From Nocardia brasiliensis IFM 10847 (GTDB lineage: Bacteria > Actinomycetota > Actinomycetes > Mycobacteriales > Mycobacteriaceae): DNA of 64,000 bases. The position numbers were made by a program, and so were the translations under genes. Shown piece by piece: positions 31,234-39,988 of this stretch. The number at the start of each line of letters is the position of its first letter. The stretch's first letter is position 1. Below the pieces are notes generated by a model. The model was not told the origin of the DNA and made no database searches. It saw only the letters and a list, made by a program, of their open reading frames with translations. Location of the stretch: contig NZ_BAUA01000114.1 in the NCBI RefSeq assembly GCF_000710915.1, positions 37,279-101,278 of the forward strand, given 5' to 3'.

Positions 31234-31519
31234 GATTCAAACGACTGGCCCCTTCTCGACAAGCTGCTGTAACATCAGTTATAGCTTCTGGCACTAGCCG
31301 GAAGAAGTGGACCCGGCTCCTCTCCGGACGGTGAGCAGTCGGGTTTCGCGCTATTTGCGGCAATCCACCTCGAAGATGTGCTGCGGCCGCTGGCAACAGG
31401 TGATTCAAACGACTGGCCCCCTCTCGACGAGCTGCTGTAACATCAGTCGTAGCTTCTGGCACTAGCCGGAAGAAGTGGACCCGGGTCCTGGCCGGACGAC
31501 CAGCATCCGGGTTTCGCGC
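31234..31519. repeat. two direct copies of a 118-bp sequence, 168 bp apart
   Basis: Copy one 31234-31351, copy two 31402-31519, differing at few positions (for example GATTCAAACGACTGGCCCC and GGCACTAGCCGGAAGAAGTG in both). Copy two covers the end of the DUF3800 gene; copy one is a duplicate of that gene's tail. Confidence 0.8.
31286..31400 (-). pseudogene. decayed duplicate of the DUF3800 C-terminus
   Basis: On the minus strand the frame reads IFEVDCRK, a stop, then RETRLLTVRRGAGSTSSG and a stop. It aligns with VFDVNKPPLRRETRMLVVRP and GPGSTSSG of the intact gene at 31462-32055. It is the remnant of a tandem paralogue; the rest has been deleted. Confidence 0.6.
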
Positions 31520-32055
31520 CGTAGTGGGGGCTTGTTCACGTCGAAGACCAGTCGGACGAGGGGCATTATGGTCAACCGCCATCGCCCTCCGGCGCCGAAG
31601 GCCCACGCGGCGGCGTCCGCCCACCACAGGCACGGCTCCGTATGCGGCGGCATGTGGGCGTATTGCAACTCGGCAGAGGCCTTGCGAAGCACGGTCGCAA
31701 TGGACTGCCGATCGCGTTGGTCCTGATTCTCCCGAGACTCGATGACCAGCCGAGCAGCCTTGATCTCCACCAGATCCGTGACCAACTCCGTCATACAGCT
31801 GTGCCGCACACTGACCTCGCGACCACGCCCTTCATAGATGGCAACGCCCACTCCAACGCACTGAGCCATGGCCGCGATAATGTGCCGCTGCCGCTGTTCG
31901 GACTCGTCGTTGAAATGCCAGCGCCGCTGACCGGGCAGACAGAAGCTGCGCACCAGCGCCCGAGCACGGTGCAGTTGCTCACCAGGTATCAGGACCGCGC
32001 AGAGGATGTACCTGTCCCGGCGGATCGATTCGTCCACGAAGGCGTGAATGGCCAC
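31462..32055 (-). CDS. DUF3800-like protein
   Basis: 197 residues. N-terminal strand and Asp-Glu (IHAFVDESIRRDRYILCAVL) and KAARLVIESRENQDQRDRQS fit DUF3800, an RNase H-like fold seen in mobile and defence contexts. Function unproven. The C-terminal 15 codons lie in the direct repeat shared with the decayed duplicate. Confidence 0.6.
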   Translation of the reverse strand: MAIHAFVDESIRRDRYILCAVLIPGEQLHRARALVRSFCLPGQRRWHFNDESEQRQRHIIAAMAQCVGVGVAIYEGRGREVSVRHSCMTELVTDLVEIKAARLVIESRENQDQRDRQSIATVLRKASAELQYAHMPPHTEPCLWWADAAAWAFGAGGRWRLTIMPLVRLVFDVNKPPLRRETRMLVVRPGPGSTSSG

Positions 32056-32118
32056 CGTGGGACGATAGCGGTCGCCTATGACAACCGCGATCGAATTCCG
32101 GCGAAATCGTTGCTCTCG

Positions 32119-33540
32119 CTACAGGATTGGCGAGGGAGTGTAGCGAGCCGCTTCGGGGTTGGCGTCGACGAGTTTCTGGACGGCGGCGATGACATCGCAG
32201 ACCTGGGCCTCGGCGGCGCCGATGAAGGCGGACTTGTCGGCGAGGGCGGTGTCGAGGGCGGCGCGGTCGAGCGGAAGGCGCTCGTCGGCGGCGAGGCGGT
32301 CGAGCAGATCGGGTTCGCGGCCCTGTTCGCGCATGGCGAGGGCGACGGCGACGGCGTGCTCTTTGATGACCTCGTGCGCGGTTTCGCGGCCCACGCCGGT
32401 TCGGACCGCGGCCATCAGGATCCGGGTGGTGGCCAGGAACGGCAGGTAGCGGTCGAGTTCACGGGCGATCACGGCCGGGTAGGCGCCGAACTCGGTGAGT
32501 ACGGTGAGGAAGGTTTCCATCATGCCGTCGATCGCGAAGAACGCGTCGGGCAGCGCGACGCGGCGCACCACCGAACAGAACACGTCGCCTTCGTTCCATT
32601 GCGCGCCGGCCAGCTCTGCGGCCATCGAGGCGTAGCCGCGCAGCACCACTTGCAGCCCATTGACTCGTTCGCACGAGCGGGTGTTCATCTTGTGCGGCAT
32701 CGCCGAGCTGCCCACCTGGCCGGGCTGGAACCCCTCGGTGACCAGTTCGTGCCCGGCCATCAGCCGGATGGTGTGCGCGAACGAGGACGGACCTGCACCG
32801 ACCTGCACGAGCGCGGACAGCACATCGTGGTCGAGCGAGCGCGGATATACCTGTCCGACGCTGGTGAGCACGTTGGCGAAACCGAGATGCCGCGCAACCT
32901 GCTGCTCCAACCGGGACAGCTTCGCCGGATCGCCGCCGAGCAGGTCGAGCATGTCCTGGGCGGTGCCCATCGGGCCCTTGATCCCGCGCAGCGGATACCG
33001 CTCGATCAGCTCACGGACCCGGGTCAGGGCGATGAGCAGTTCATCGGCGGCCGAGGCGAACCGTTTGCCCAGCGTCGTGGCCTGTGCGGCGACATTGTGC
33101 GAGCGTCCCGCCATCACCAGGGTCTGATACTCGGCGGCCCGCTCGGCCAGCCGGGCCGCGACCGCGACACCGTGGGCGTACACGTGCTCGAGCGAGAGCC
33201 GGATCTGCAGCTGCTCCACGTTCTCGGTGAGGTCGCGACTGGTCATGCCCTTGTGCACGTGCTCGTGCCCGGCCAGCGCGTTGAACTCCTCGATGCGCGC
33301 CTTCACATCGTGGCGGGTGACTCGTTCCCGTTCGGCGATGGACGCCAGATCGACCTGCTCGAGCACGCGCTCGTAATCGTCGAGTACGCCTGCGGGAAGG
33401 TCGATTCCGAGTTCCGACTGCGCCCGCAGCACCTCCAGCCAGAGTCGCCGTTCGAGCACGATCTTGTGTTCGGGCGACCACAGCCGCACCAGTTCGGGGC
33501 TGGCGTATCGGGTGGCAAGGACGTTCGGAACGATGCTCAC
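32119..33540 (-). CDS. purB: adenylosuccinate lyase
   Basis: 473 residues, full length. Family signature GSSAMPHKMNTR (mobile catalytic loop), preceded by MTSRDLTENVEQLQI with conserved Ser-Arg-Asp, and SLDHDVLSALVQ. Makes AMP from adenylosuccinate and AICAR from SAICAR in purine synthesis. The downstream DUF3800 gene is on the same strand, 63 bases on. Confidence 0.95.
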   Translation of the reverse strand: MSIVPNVLATRYASPELVRLWSPEHKIVLERRLWLEVLRAQSELGIDLPAGVLDDYERVLEQVDLASIAERERVTRHDVKARIEEFNALAGHEHVHKGMTSRDLTENVEQLQIRLSLEHVYAHGVAVAARLAERAAEYQTLVMAGRSHNVAAQATTLGKRFASAADELLIALTRVRELIERYPLRGIKGPMGTAQDMLDLLGGDPAKLSRLEQQVARHLGFANVLTSVGQVYPRSLDHDVLSALVQVGAGPSSFAHTIRLMAGHELVTEGFQPGQVGSSAMPHKMNTRSCERVNGLQVVLRGYASMAAELAGAQWNEGDVFCSVVRRVALPDAFFAIDGMMETFLTVLTEFGAYPAVIARELDRYLPFLATTRILMAAVRTGVGRETAHEVIKEHAVAVALAMREQGREPDLLDRLAADERLPLDRAALDTALADKSAFIGAAEAQVCDVIAAVQKLVDANPEAARYTPSPIL

Positions 33541-33546
33541 GTCTTG

Positions 33547-34185
33547 TCAGTCTAATGTGCGGAAACGGTCCACTTGCTGGGGCGTCGCCGGGGCGACGAT
33601 GTCGATCACCTCGAGCAGGGCGCCACGCGCCATCCGGCGGGGTTCGGGGTCGAGTTCGGTGAGTGCCGCGACCACCGCGCCGTCCACCACGGCGACCAGT
33701 CTGCGGAGTTGTTCGGGGCGGACGAGTCGATCGGAGCGGCGCAGCACGTCGGCGAGCAGCTCGTCGAGCTGGGCGCGCAGGCGCAGCTGCACCTCGCGCA
33801 GCTCGGGGTGCCGCGCCGACGCGACCGAGCGCTCGTAACGGGCGATCAACTGCCCGCGCGCGCCCTCGTCGTGCCCATCCGTGCCGACCAGCAGATCGAG
33901 CACCAGATCGACGGTCGCCTCGGCGCCGCGGCGGCGGTGACTCACCTCGCCGACCCGGCGGCGCATGGCGTCGAGTTCCACGTTGCCGCTGAATTCGACC
34001 GCGCGCGCGATCAGGTCTTCCAGCGATTCGAAGTAGTAGGTGGTCGACGCCAAGGGAAGGTCGGCGCGGGTCGCGACCGAACGGTGCCGCACTGCCTCGA
34101 ATCCGCCTTCGAGCAACAACTCGGCGGCAGCAGCTACCAAAGCCTGGCGACGCCGTTCGCCTTTCGGGGTCGTCGCGGTGATCAC
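33547..34185 (-). CDS. TetR-family regulator
   Basis: 212 residues. N-terminal HTH: RRQALVAAAAELLLEGGFEA, VATRADLPLASTTYYF. The helical ligand domain is not diagnostic. Six bases upstream of purB on the same strand, so probably co-transcribed with it. It lacks the features I would need to call it KstR. Confidence 0.85.
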   Translation of the reverse strand: MITATTPKGERRRQALVAAAAELLLEGGFEAVRHRSVATRADLPLASTTYYFESLEDLIARAVEFSGNVELDAMRRRVGEVSHRRRGAEATVDLVLDLLVGTDGHDEGARGQLIARYERSVASARHPELREVQLRLRAQLDELLADVLRRSDRLVRPEQLRRLVAVVDGAVVAALTELDPEPRRMARGALLEVIDIVAPATPQQVDRFRTLD

Positions 34186-34313
34186 CGTGCCATCGTGCCA
34201 GTCGTCATCAGTTCTTCCAGGGGAAATCAGCGAGGAAAAGCAACCATCGATGTTTTACCGTATCCGCGCGGTCATGGTGTCGAACTGCGGAAAGTTGTTG
34301 CCGTACACGACGA

Positions 34314-35477
34314 TCAGACCGCGAGATAGTGCCCTAGACGCAGCAGCGCCGCCTCGATGTCGGCGGTGGCGCCCGCGAAGGAGAACCGAACTGTCCGGTT
34401 TCCGCGCACCGTATCGAAGTCCAGGCCGGGCGCGAGCGCGACGCCGGTGTGGTCGAGCACGTCGGCACACCAGCCGCGCGCATCGTCGGTGAGGTGACCG
34501 ATATCGGCGTAGGCGTAGAACGCGCCGTCGGCCGGGGCGAGGTCGGTGATGCCCAGTTTCGGCAGCCCGTCCAGCAGCAACTGCCGGTTGATCGCGTAGC
34601 GACGCACGTGCCCGTCGAGCTCGGCCTTCGCTTCGGCGCCGAACGCGTGCAAGGCCGCGTACTGCGAGATGGCCGGCGGGCACACGGTCAGATTGGAGGC
34701 GAGTCGCTGCAGCGCCGGACGCAACCCGGGCGGGGCGAGCATCCAGCCGAGCCGCCATCCGGTCATCGAGAAGTATTTGGACACCGAACCGATGACGACC
34801 GACTCCCGCGAGGTCTCCCACGCGGACGAGGTCGCCGTATCCGCACCCGCATAGGTGATGCCGTGATAGATCTCGTCGGAGATGAGCAGGGTGCCGTGCT
34901 CGGCACACCAGCGCGCCAGCGCCGCGAGTTCGGCGGGCGCGATCACGGTGCCGGTCGGGTTCGCCGGACTCGCGACGACCAGCCCCGCCGGCGGTTGCGC
35001 CAACGCCTCCAGCATCGCCACGGTCGGCTGGAACCTGGTCTCCGCGCCGCAGTCCAGTTCGACGACCCGGCAGCCGAGCGCGGTAAGGGTGTTGCGGTAG
35101 GCCGGATAACCGGGCCGGGCCACCACGACGGTGTCCCCCGGGTCGAAGGCGGCCAGGAAGATCAGCGAGAACGCGCCCGACGACCCGGTCGTGATCACGA
35201 CATCGTCCGGGTCCACCGGGTAGCCGTAGGTCACGGTGTGGTGGGCCGCGATCACCTCGCGCAGCGCAAGGATGCCGAAAGTCTCGGTGTAGCCGAGCAA
35301 TTCGGATTCGATCGCGGTTCTCGTCGCGCGCAGCACCGGCGCGGGCGCGGGCGTCGAGGGCTGACCTGCGGCGAGTACCAGCACATCGCCGTGCGTTCTG
35401 GCCCGTTGCGCCGCAGCTTTCCATACGTCCATCACGTAGAAAGGTGGAATGGTCGACCGGCGAGATTCTCTGGACAC
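34314..35477 (-). CDS. class I PLP-dependent aminotransferase
   Basis: 387 residues from GTG (VSRESRRSTIPPFYVMDVWK); the ATG 16 codons in would lose conserved residues. Landmarks: VLAAGQPSTPAP, ITTGSSGAFSLIF, SPANPTGTVI, LLISDEIYHGITYAG, and the PLP Lys in GSVSKYFSMTGWRLGW. It resembles aspartate/alanine-type transaminases of actinobacteria; the substrate is not certain. Confidence 0.85.
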   Translation of the reverse strand: MSRESRRSTIPPFYVMDVWKAAAQRARTHGDVLVLAAGQPSTPAPAPVLRATRTAIESELLGYTETFGILALREVIAAHHTVTYGYPVDPDDVVITTGSSGAFSLIFLAAFDPGDTVVVARPGYPAYRNTLTALGCRVVELDCGAETRFQPTVAMLEALAQPPAGLVVASPANPTGTVIAPAELAALARWCAEHGTLLISDEIYHGITYAGADTATSSAWETSRESVVIGSVSKYFSMTGWRLGWMLAPPGLRPALQRLASNLTVCPPAISQYAALHAFGAEAKAELDGHVRRYAINRQLLLDGLPKLGITDLAPADGAFYAYADIGHLTDDARGWCADVLDHTGVALAPGLDFDTVRGNRTVRFSFAGATADIEAALLRLGHYLAV

Positions 35478-35603
35478 CCGCAAGACGCTAGACGGTGTCC
35501 CTCGACGGCAGCGCGCGGCTGCCGGGCTTTCGTCTCGTCGCGCAGACTCCGCCGTATCCCGCCGTCGTGCCTGCCGGTCCTGCACGCGGCCGCGACCGGG
35601 GTT

Positions 35604-36605
35604 ATGGTCGCTCTGATGCTCGAGAATGCTCGACGAGCCGGACTCGACCGGGTGCGCGGAGTGGGCGGCATCGTGGTCGTTCCGCCGGATTGGCGTGCCC
35701 GGATGCGGGAGAAACCCGCCCGGGGCATCCGCATGCTGTTCGATCGGGTGCAGCTCGGTGAACTGCTGCGACACCGGCCCGACCCCAGGGAACTGTGGCG
35801 GCGGCGGGCCGAGTTACCCGAACTGTGGGCGCAGCGCCGACCCGATCGGGACAAAATGCTCGCGCTGCTGCGCAAGCATCGCGTGCTACTGGCCGGGCTC
35901 GCGGCCACCGCCGTGTTCGCGGCGGGCGACACCGCCTACACCGGCACCATCAGCGATCAACAACCCGACGTGGACCACGTGCAGCGCGTAGCCGTGGCCT
36001 ATCCCCTGCAGATGCAGACCACCCCGCCGTCGGTACGCCGCTACCTGAACGCCATCGCCAACGGTGAACGCCTGCGCGAACAGGCGGTGGTGGCGGCGGC
36101 CGCACGCGCCACCCTGGAGCGCGCCAAGGCCGAAGCCGCCGCGGCGGCGGCGGGCGAATACCAACCGTGGATGGCGGGCGGCACCCTCCCCAATCCCGGC
36201 GCGGCGCTGCCCGGCATGGGCGGTTTCGTGATGCCCGCGCGCGGCGTCTTCACCTCCGGGTTCGGTTCCCGCTGGGGCACTTTCCACAACGGCATCGACA
36301 TCGCTGGCCCGATCGGCACGCCGATCTACGCGGTCGCCAACGGCACCGTCATCGACGCGGGCCCGGCCGAAGGATTCGGGCTGTGGGTGCGCATCCGGCA
36401 CGACGACGGCTCGATCACCGTGTACGGGCACATGTACGACTTCTTCGTGTCCCGTGGCGAGCGCGTCCCCGCGGGCATGCAGATCGCGCGCATGGGCAAC
36501 CGCGGCGACTCCACCGGACCGCATCTGCACTTCGAGGTCATCGTGGGCGGCCAGCATGTAGACCCGCGCCAGTGGCTGGCGGTCCACGGCCTGAACTTCG
36601 GCTGA
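35604..36605 (+). CDS. M23-family cell-wall peptidase
   Basis: 333 residues. Cytoplasmic basic N-terminus, one membrane helix near residues 93-110 (VLLAGLAATAVFAAGDTAYT), a helical linker, and a C-terminal LytM domain: FGSRWGTFHNGIDIAGPIGT with the metal His/Asp, YGHMYDFFV and GPHLHFEVIV. Such enzymes cut peptidoglycan stem peptides or activate other hydrolases. An ATG at 35616 is an alternative start. Confidence 0.85.
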   Translation: MVALMLENARRAGLDRVRGVGGIVVVPPDWRARMREKPARGIRMLFDRVQLGELLRHRPDPRELWRRRAELPELWAQRRPDRDKMLALLRKHRVLLAGLAATAVFAAGDTAYTGTISDQQPDVDHVQRVAVAYPLQMQTTPPSVRRYLNAIANGERLREQAVVAAAARATLERAKAEAAAAAAGEYQPWMAGGTLPNPGAALPGMGGFVMPARGVFTSGFGSRWGTFHNGIDIAGPIGTPIYAVANGTVIDAGPAEGFGLWVRIRHDDGSITVYGHMYDFFVSRGERVPAGMQIARMGNRGDSTGPHLHFEVIVGGQHVDPRQWLAVHGLNFG

Positions 36606-36610
36606 GGCTG

Positions 36611-37924
36611 TTACGACTCCCGGGTCTGGCCCGAATTCGCGGAGAGGCGGTCGGGCACGGCGATGCGGTCTTCCACCGCGGCGAGTCCGATATCGGTGCG
36701 GTAGTGACTGCCCGGCAGCTTGATCGCGGTGATCCGCGCGTAGGCGTTGGTTCGCGCCTCGGCCAGGTCGGCGCCCACACCGACGACGTTGAGCACCCGG
36801 CCGCCCGCCGAGATCAGCGCGCCGTCCTCGCGCAGCGCGGTGCCCGCGTGCAGCACCGCCGCGGTGTCGTCGAGCGCGCCGTCACCGGCGCCGGCGATCA
36901 CATCGCCGATGCGCGGGCGGCCCGGGTAGTTCTCGGCCGCGACTACCACGGTGATCGCCGAGCCGTCCCGCCAGCGCGGCGGCTCGACCTCGGCGAGGGT
37001 CCCGGTCGCGGTGGCGTTGAGCAGTTCGCCGAGCGGGCTCGCCAGCAGGGCGAGCACCGCCTGGGTCTCGGGATCGCCGAAGCGGCAATTGAATTCGACC
37101 ACGGCGGGTCCGGCGACCCCCATCGCGAGGCCCGCGTACAGCAGTCCGGAAAAGCCGCTGCCGCGCCGAACCAGTTCGGCGGCAACCGGTTTCACCACGT
37201 CTTCGACGATCGTGGCCACCGCGTCCGGGGACAGCCAGGGCAGCGGCGTGTACGCGCCCATGCCGCCGGTGTTCGGGCCGGTGTCGCCGTCGCCGACCCG
37301 CTTGTGGTCCTGCGCGGGCAGCAGCGGCACCACCGTTTCGCCGTCGACCAGGCAGAACAGCGATACTTCCGGTCCGTCCAGAAACGATTCCAGCAGTACC
37401 GGATGACCCTGTTCGAGCAGTTCGGCGCCGTGATCGCGGGCCGCCGACCGGTCCGCGGTGACCACGACGCCCTTGCCCGCAGCCAGGCCGTCGTCCTTCA
37501 CCACCCAGGTCGGGCCGAAGCGGTCCAGTGCGGCGTCGAGGTCGGCCGGGTTGTCCACGATCTCGCTGTGCGCGGTGCGCACCCCGGCGGCCGCCATCAC
37601 GTCCTTGGCGAAGGCCTTCGAGCCCTCGATCCGCGCGGCCGCGGCCGACGGGCCGAAACAGGCGATGCCCGCGGCCCGCACGGCGTCGGCCACACCGAGC
37701 ACCAGCGGCACCTCGGGACCGATCACCACCAGGTCGGCGGCCACGTCGGTGGCCAGCGCGACCACGGCCTCCGCGGAGCACGGATCGACCGGCCTGGTCT
37801 GCGCGTGCTGGGCGATGCCCGCGTTGCCCGGGGCGGCGACGATCCCCGTCACCGCGGGGTCCCTGCGCAGCGCAAGGACGAGGGCATGTTCACGGGCTCC
37901 GGAACCGATGACGAGTACGCGCAC
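36611..37924 (-). CDS. purD: phosphoribosylamine-glycine ligase
   Basis: 437 residues. MRVLVIGSGAREHALVLALR, the ATP-grasp core (FAKDVMAAAGVRTAH, VVKDDGLAAGKGVVV), and NTGGMGAYTPLPWLS are diagnostic. Second step of purine synthesis, making GAR. Convergent with the M23 peptidase gene 5 bases away. Confidence 0.95.
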   Translation of the reverse strand: MRVLVIGSGAREHALVLALRRDPAVTGIVAAPGNAGIAQHAQTRPVDPCSAEAVVALATDVAADLVVIGPEVPLVLGVADAVRAAGIACFGPSAAAARIEGSKAFAKDVMAAAGVRTAHSEIVDNPADLDAALDRFGPTWVVKDDGLAAGKGVVVTADRSAARDHGAELLEQGHPVLLESFLDGPEVSLFCLVDGETVVPLLPAQDHKRVGDGDTGPNTGGMGAYTPLPWLSPDAVATIVEDVVKPVAAELVRRGSGFSGLLYAGLAMGVAGPAVVEFNCRFGDPETQAVLALLASPLGELLNATATGTLAEVEPPRWRDGSAITVVVAAENYPGRPRIGDVIAGAGDGALDDTAAVLHAGTALREDGALISAGGRVLNVVGVGADLAEARTNAYARITAIKLPGSHYRTDIGLAAVEDRIAVPDRLSANSGQTRES

Positions 37925-38084
37925 GGCAGACAGCTTAGGTGAAGCCCCAGGAACCCACGCCTCGGCTCATGAACGATAGGCGACCATCGAATATCAGCTT
38001 CGCGACGCGCATGATGGAAAGGGACGGTTCCGGCATACCGCTGCGGGCCTGCCACACCCAGCTCGTGCGAAGGACGGGGAAACG

Positions 38085-38462
38085 ATGGGCCTGATCGACG
38101 GAATCATGGGCAATGCCGGACGGATCGATCCCGGTCGGGCACAACAGGAATACGCGAAGCTGATGGGTGAGGGCGAACAGATCTATGCGGCGTACCTGCT
38201 GGTGCGCGACGCCATCCTGTTCACCAATCGCCGCCTGATCCTGGTCGACAAGCAGGGCATGACCGGACGCAAGGTGAGCTATCACAGCATTCCCTACCGG
38301 GCGATCACGCATTTCTCCGTGGAGACCGCGGGCACCTTCGATCTGGACGCCGAGCTCGCCATCTGGATCTCCGGCAATCCCGATCCGTTGCAGAAACGGT
38401 TCAACCGCCAGGTGGACATCTACGAGGTGCAGGGGATCCTGTCGCACTTCGTGTCGGTGTAG
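38085..38462 (+). CDS. bacterial PH-domain protein
   Basis: 125 residues, full-length bPH fold: ILFTNRRLILVDKQGMTGRK, VSYHSIPYRAITHFSVETAG, TFDLDAELAIWISG. Possibly lipid- or protein-binding at the membrane; function not defined in the family. Confidence 0.8.
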   Translation: MGLIDGIMGNAGRIDPGRAQQEYAKLMGEGEQIYAAYLLVRDAILFTNRRLILVDKQGMTGRKVSYHSIPYRAITHFSVETAGTFDLDAELAIWISGNPDPLQKRFNRQVDIYEVQGILSHFVSV

Positions 38463-38492
38463 TCCGCGCCGCCCCGGACTAGTCTGCGCTGT

Positions 38493-38918
38493 ATGGCTTC
38501 TGTCTTCAGCGCGATCATCGCCGGTCAGCTCCCGGGTCGATTCGTGTGGGAGGACGACGAATTCGTCGGCTTCCTCACCATCGCCCCGGTCACTACCGGG
38601 CACACCCTCGTGGTGCCCCGCAAAGAGATCGATCAGTGGCAGGACGTCGACACCGAGACGTTCGCCAGGTTGACCGCCGTCGCCCAGAAGATCGGGCAGG
38701 CGGTGCGGCAGGCGTGGGACGCGCCGCGCGCGGGCCTGCTCGTCGCCGGGCTGGAGGTGCCGCACCTGCACGTCCACGTCTTCCCGGCGTTCACCATGAC
38801 CGATTTCGATATCTCGGGCGCCGACCCCAACCCGTCGCCCGAATCCTTGGACGACGCACAGACCAAAATCAAGCAGGCGCTGCGTGACCTCGGCTACGGG
38901 GCGAACGTGCCCGACTGA
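38493..38918 (+). CDS. HIT-family protein
   Basis: 141 residues. FSAIIAGQLPGRFVWEDDEF, APVTTGHTLVVPRKEIDQW, and the His triad PHLHVHVFPA. Second HIT gene in the window, only moderately similar to that at 30740. Its 3' end overlaps an opposing small gene by 25 bases. Confidence 0.88.
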   Translation: MASVFSAIIAGQLPGRFVWEDDEFVGFLTIAPVTTGHTLVVPRKEIDQWQDVDTETFARLTAVAQKIGQAVRQAWDAPRAGLLVAGLEVPHLHVHVFPAFTMTDFDISGADPNPSPESLDDAQTKIKQALRDLGYGANVPD

Positions 38919-39100
38919 GCCCGTCGCACATGATGTTTGACCAAAGGGTGGCCGGGCGCTGAAACAGGTTGCCTGGCTGCCTTTTTCGGCGTCTCGGCCG
39001 ACTCTTCGCGCGGTGGCCACACCGGCAACCCGTAACCCTCCGGCATCCGCTCCAGTTCGTCACAGATGTCGTTGATCAGCTGACTCGTGCTCGGGCGCAT
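38894..39100 (-). CDS. 68-residue protein of a probable former integrated element
   Basis: Strong ribosome site (GGAGGGG, 8 bases before ATG). MRPSTSQLINDICDELERMP and GYGLPVWPPREESAE are not recognised. It lies beside a tRNA-Thr 3'-half duplicate and overlaps the HIT gene end, which suits a fragment left by an element that once used the tRNA as attachment site (inference). Confidence 0.45.
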   Translation of the reverse strand: MRPSTSQLINDICDELERMPEGYGLPVWPPREESAETPKKAARQPVSAPGHPLVKHHVRRAQSGTFAP

Positions 39101-39124
39101 CGGTTTTCCCCTCCGTTTCGCGCG

Positions 39125-39252
39125 CGGTCGACCCCAACCGCTGCCACCACAACTACCAGGCGGGTACGACAACTCTCGCCACCGTCCTGCCCCAATACGT
39201 CCGTGCCCTGCCCGAGCACTACGTCCGCACCATGTCCCAAGTACGCCGATAG
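39125..39252 (+). pseudogene. possible gene remnant next to the tRNA duplicate
   Basis: One plus frame reads NYQAGTTTLATVLPQYVRAL then PEHYVRTMSQVRR and a stop just before the hairpin. It looks like the C-terminus of a protein without its N-terminus. Not recognised; weak evidence. Confidence 0.25.
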
Positions 39253-39277
39253 GCGCGCCGTAACCGACGCGCCTATC
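39248..39277. terminator. 10-bp perfect hairpin after the tRNA-Thr fragment
   Basis: GATAGGCGCG and CGCGCCTATC around the loop CCGTAACCGA. The same arrangement (9-bp stem, loop CCGTCGCCGA) follows the intact tRNA, so the hairpin was duplicated with the tRNA end. Confidence 0.6.
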
Positions 39278-39282
39278 TAGTC

Positions 39283-39324
39283 GGAGGCCCCTGTCAGGAT
39301 TGAACTGACGACCTTTCGCTTACA
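39283..39324 (-). pseudogene. duplicated 3' half of tRNA-Thr
   Basis: 42 bases nearly identical to the 3' half of the adjacent tRNA-Thr(TGT), from the anticodon to the acceptor end. The 5' half is replaced by unrelated sequence that cannot form the D and anticodon stems. Typical of an attachment-site duplicate left by integration at a tRNA 3' end. Confidence 0.75.
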
Positions 39325-39350
39325 CATCAGGCAGGGCCTCTACCTACCGA

Positions 39351-39378
39351 ACGAGCGCGCCGTCGCCGACGCGCTCGT
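39351..39378 (-). terminator. hairpin after tRNA-Thr
   Basis: ACGAGCGCG and CGCGCTCGT flank a 10-base loop directly downstream of the tRNA on the minus strand. No T run; probable terminator or processing signal. Confidence 0.55.
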
Positions 39379-39379
39379 C

Positions 39380-39454
39380 TGGAGCCCCCTGTCAGGATTG
39401 AACTGACGACCTTTCGCTTACAAGGCGAGTGCTCTACCACTGAGCTAAGGAGGC
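39380..39454 (-). tRNA. tRNA-Thr (anticodon TGT)
   Basis: Complete cloverleaf with CCA encoded: acceptor GCCTCCT/AGGGGGC, anticodon loop CTTGTAA on stem TCGC/GCGA, T-loop TTCAATC. Reads ACA codons (and ACG by wobble). Confidence 0.93.
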
Positions 39455-39575
39455 GGGGTCCGCTCGAAAGCGGTTGCCATCATAACCGGGCACGCCGACT
39501 GCGTGACACCGGCATTACGGTGTCACGCAGACGGCGATCGATCAAATGTCCCGGCGCAGTATCAGATACCGCGGA

Positions 39576-39818
39576 TCAGGACTGGGCGCCCTGGCGGGCC
39601 GCATCGTCGGCGGCCATCGCGTCACGCAGGCTCTTCGGACGCATATCCGTCCAGTTCTTCTCGACGTACTCGACGCAGGCGGCCCGGCTGTCCTCACCGA
39701 ACACAACACGCCATCCGGCCGGGACCTCCGCGAAGGCGGGCCACAGGGAGTGCTGCTCTTCGTCGTTGACCAGGACGAAGAAGCGGCCGTCTTCGTCATC
39801 GAAGGGGTTGGTGCTCAA
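39576..39818 (-). CDS. MbtH-like protein
   Basis: 80 residues. STNPFDDEDGRFFVLVNDEE, HSLWPAFAEVPAGWRVVFGE, CVEYVEKNWTDMRPKSL: all MbtH-family landmarks including the invariant Trp residues. TTG start follows GAGGTG; GTG at 39824 is the alternative. MbtH proteins are obligate partners of many NRPS adenylation domains. No NRPS gene is in the window, so it serves a remote cluster or lies next to one that was lost. Confidence 0.9.
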   Translation of the reverse strand: MSTNPFDDEDGRFFVLVNDEEQHSLWPAFAEVPAGWRVVFGEDSRAACVEYVEKNWTDMRPKSLRDAMAADDAARQGAQS

Positions 39819-39988
39819 TTTCACCTCACTGGATACTGGCGCTATGTACGGGACCGCTCGTGGTTCACCCGGCACAGGCCCGATGAACCGAGGTTCCACG
39901 GACGTCCGCACCGTTAGAGTCCCGAGCGTAGTTTCGACCCTAGCAAGGCAGACGTTACGCCTGGGCGGTTACCTCTGGCGGTGAGAAC

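Noticed and set aside
31642..33555. A 637-codon open frame on the plus strand
   Set aside because: Antisense to purB and part of the DUF3800 gene, with no recognisable domain.
33547..34185. TetR gene as the steroid repressor KstR
   Set aside because: It sits next to purB far from the steroid genes, and no specific KstR sequence feature could be recognised.
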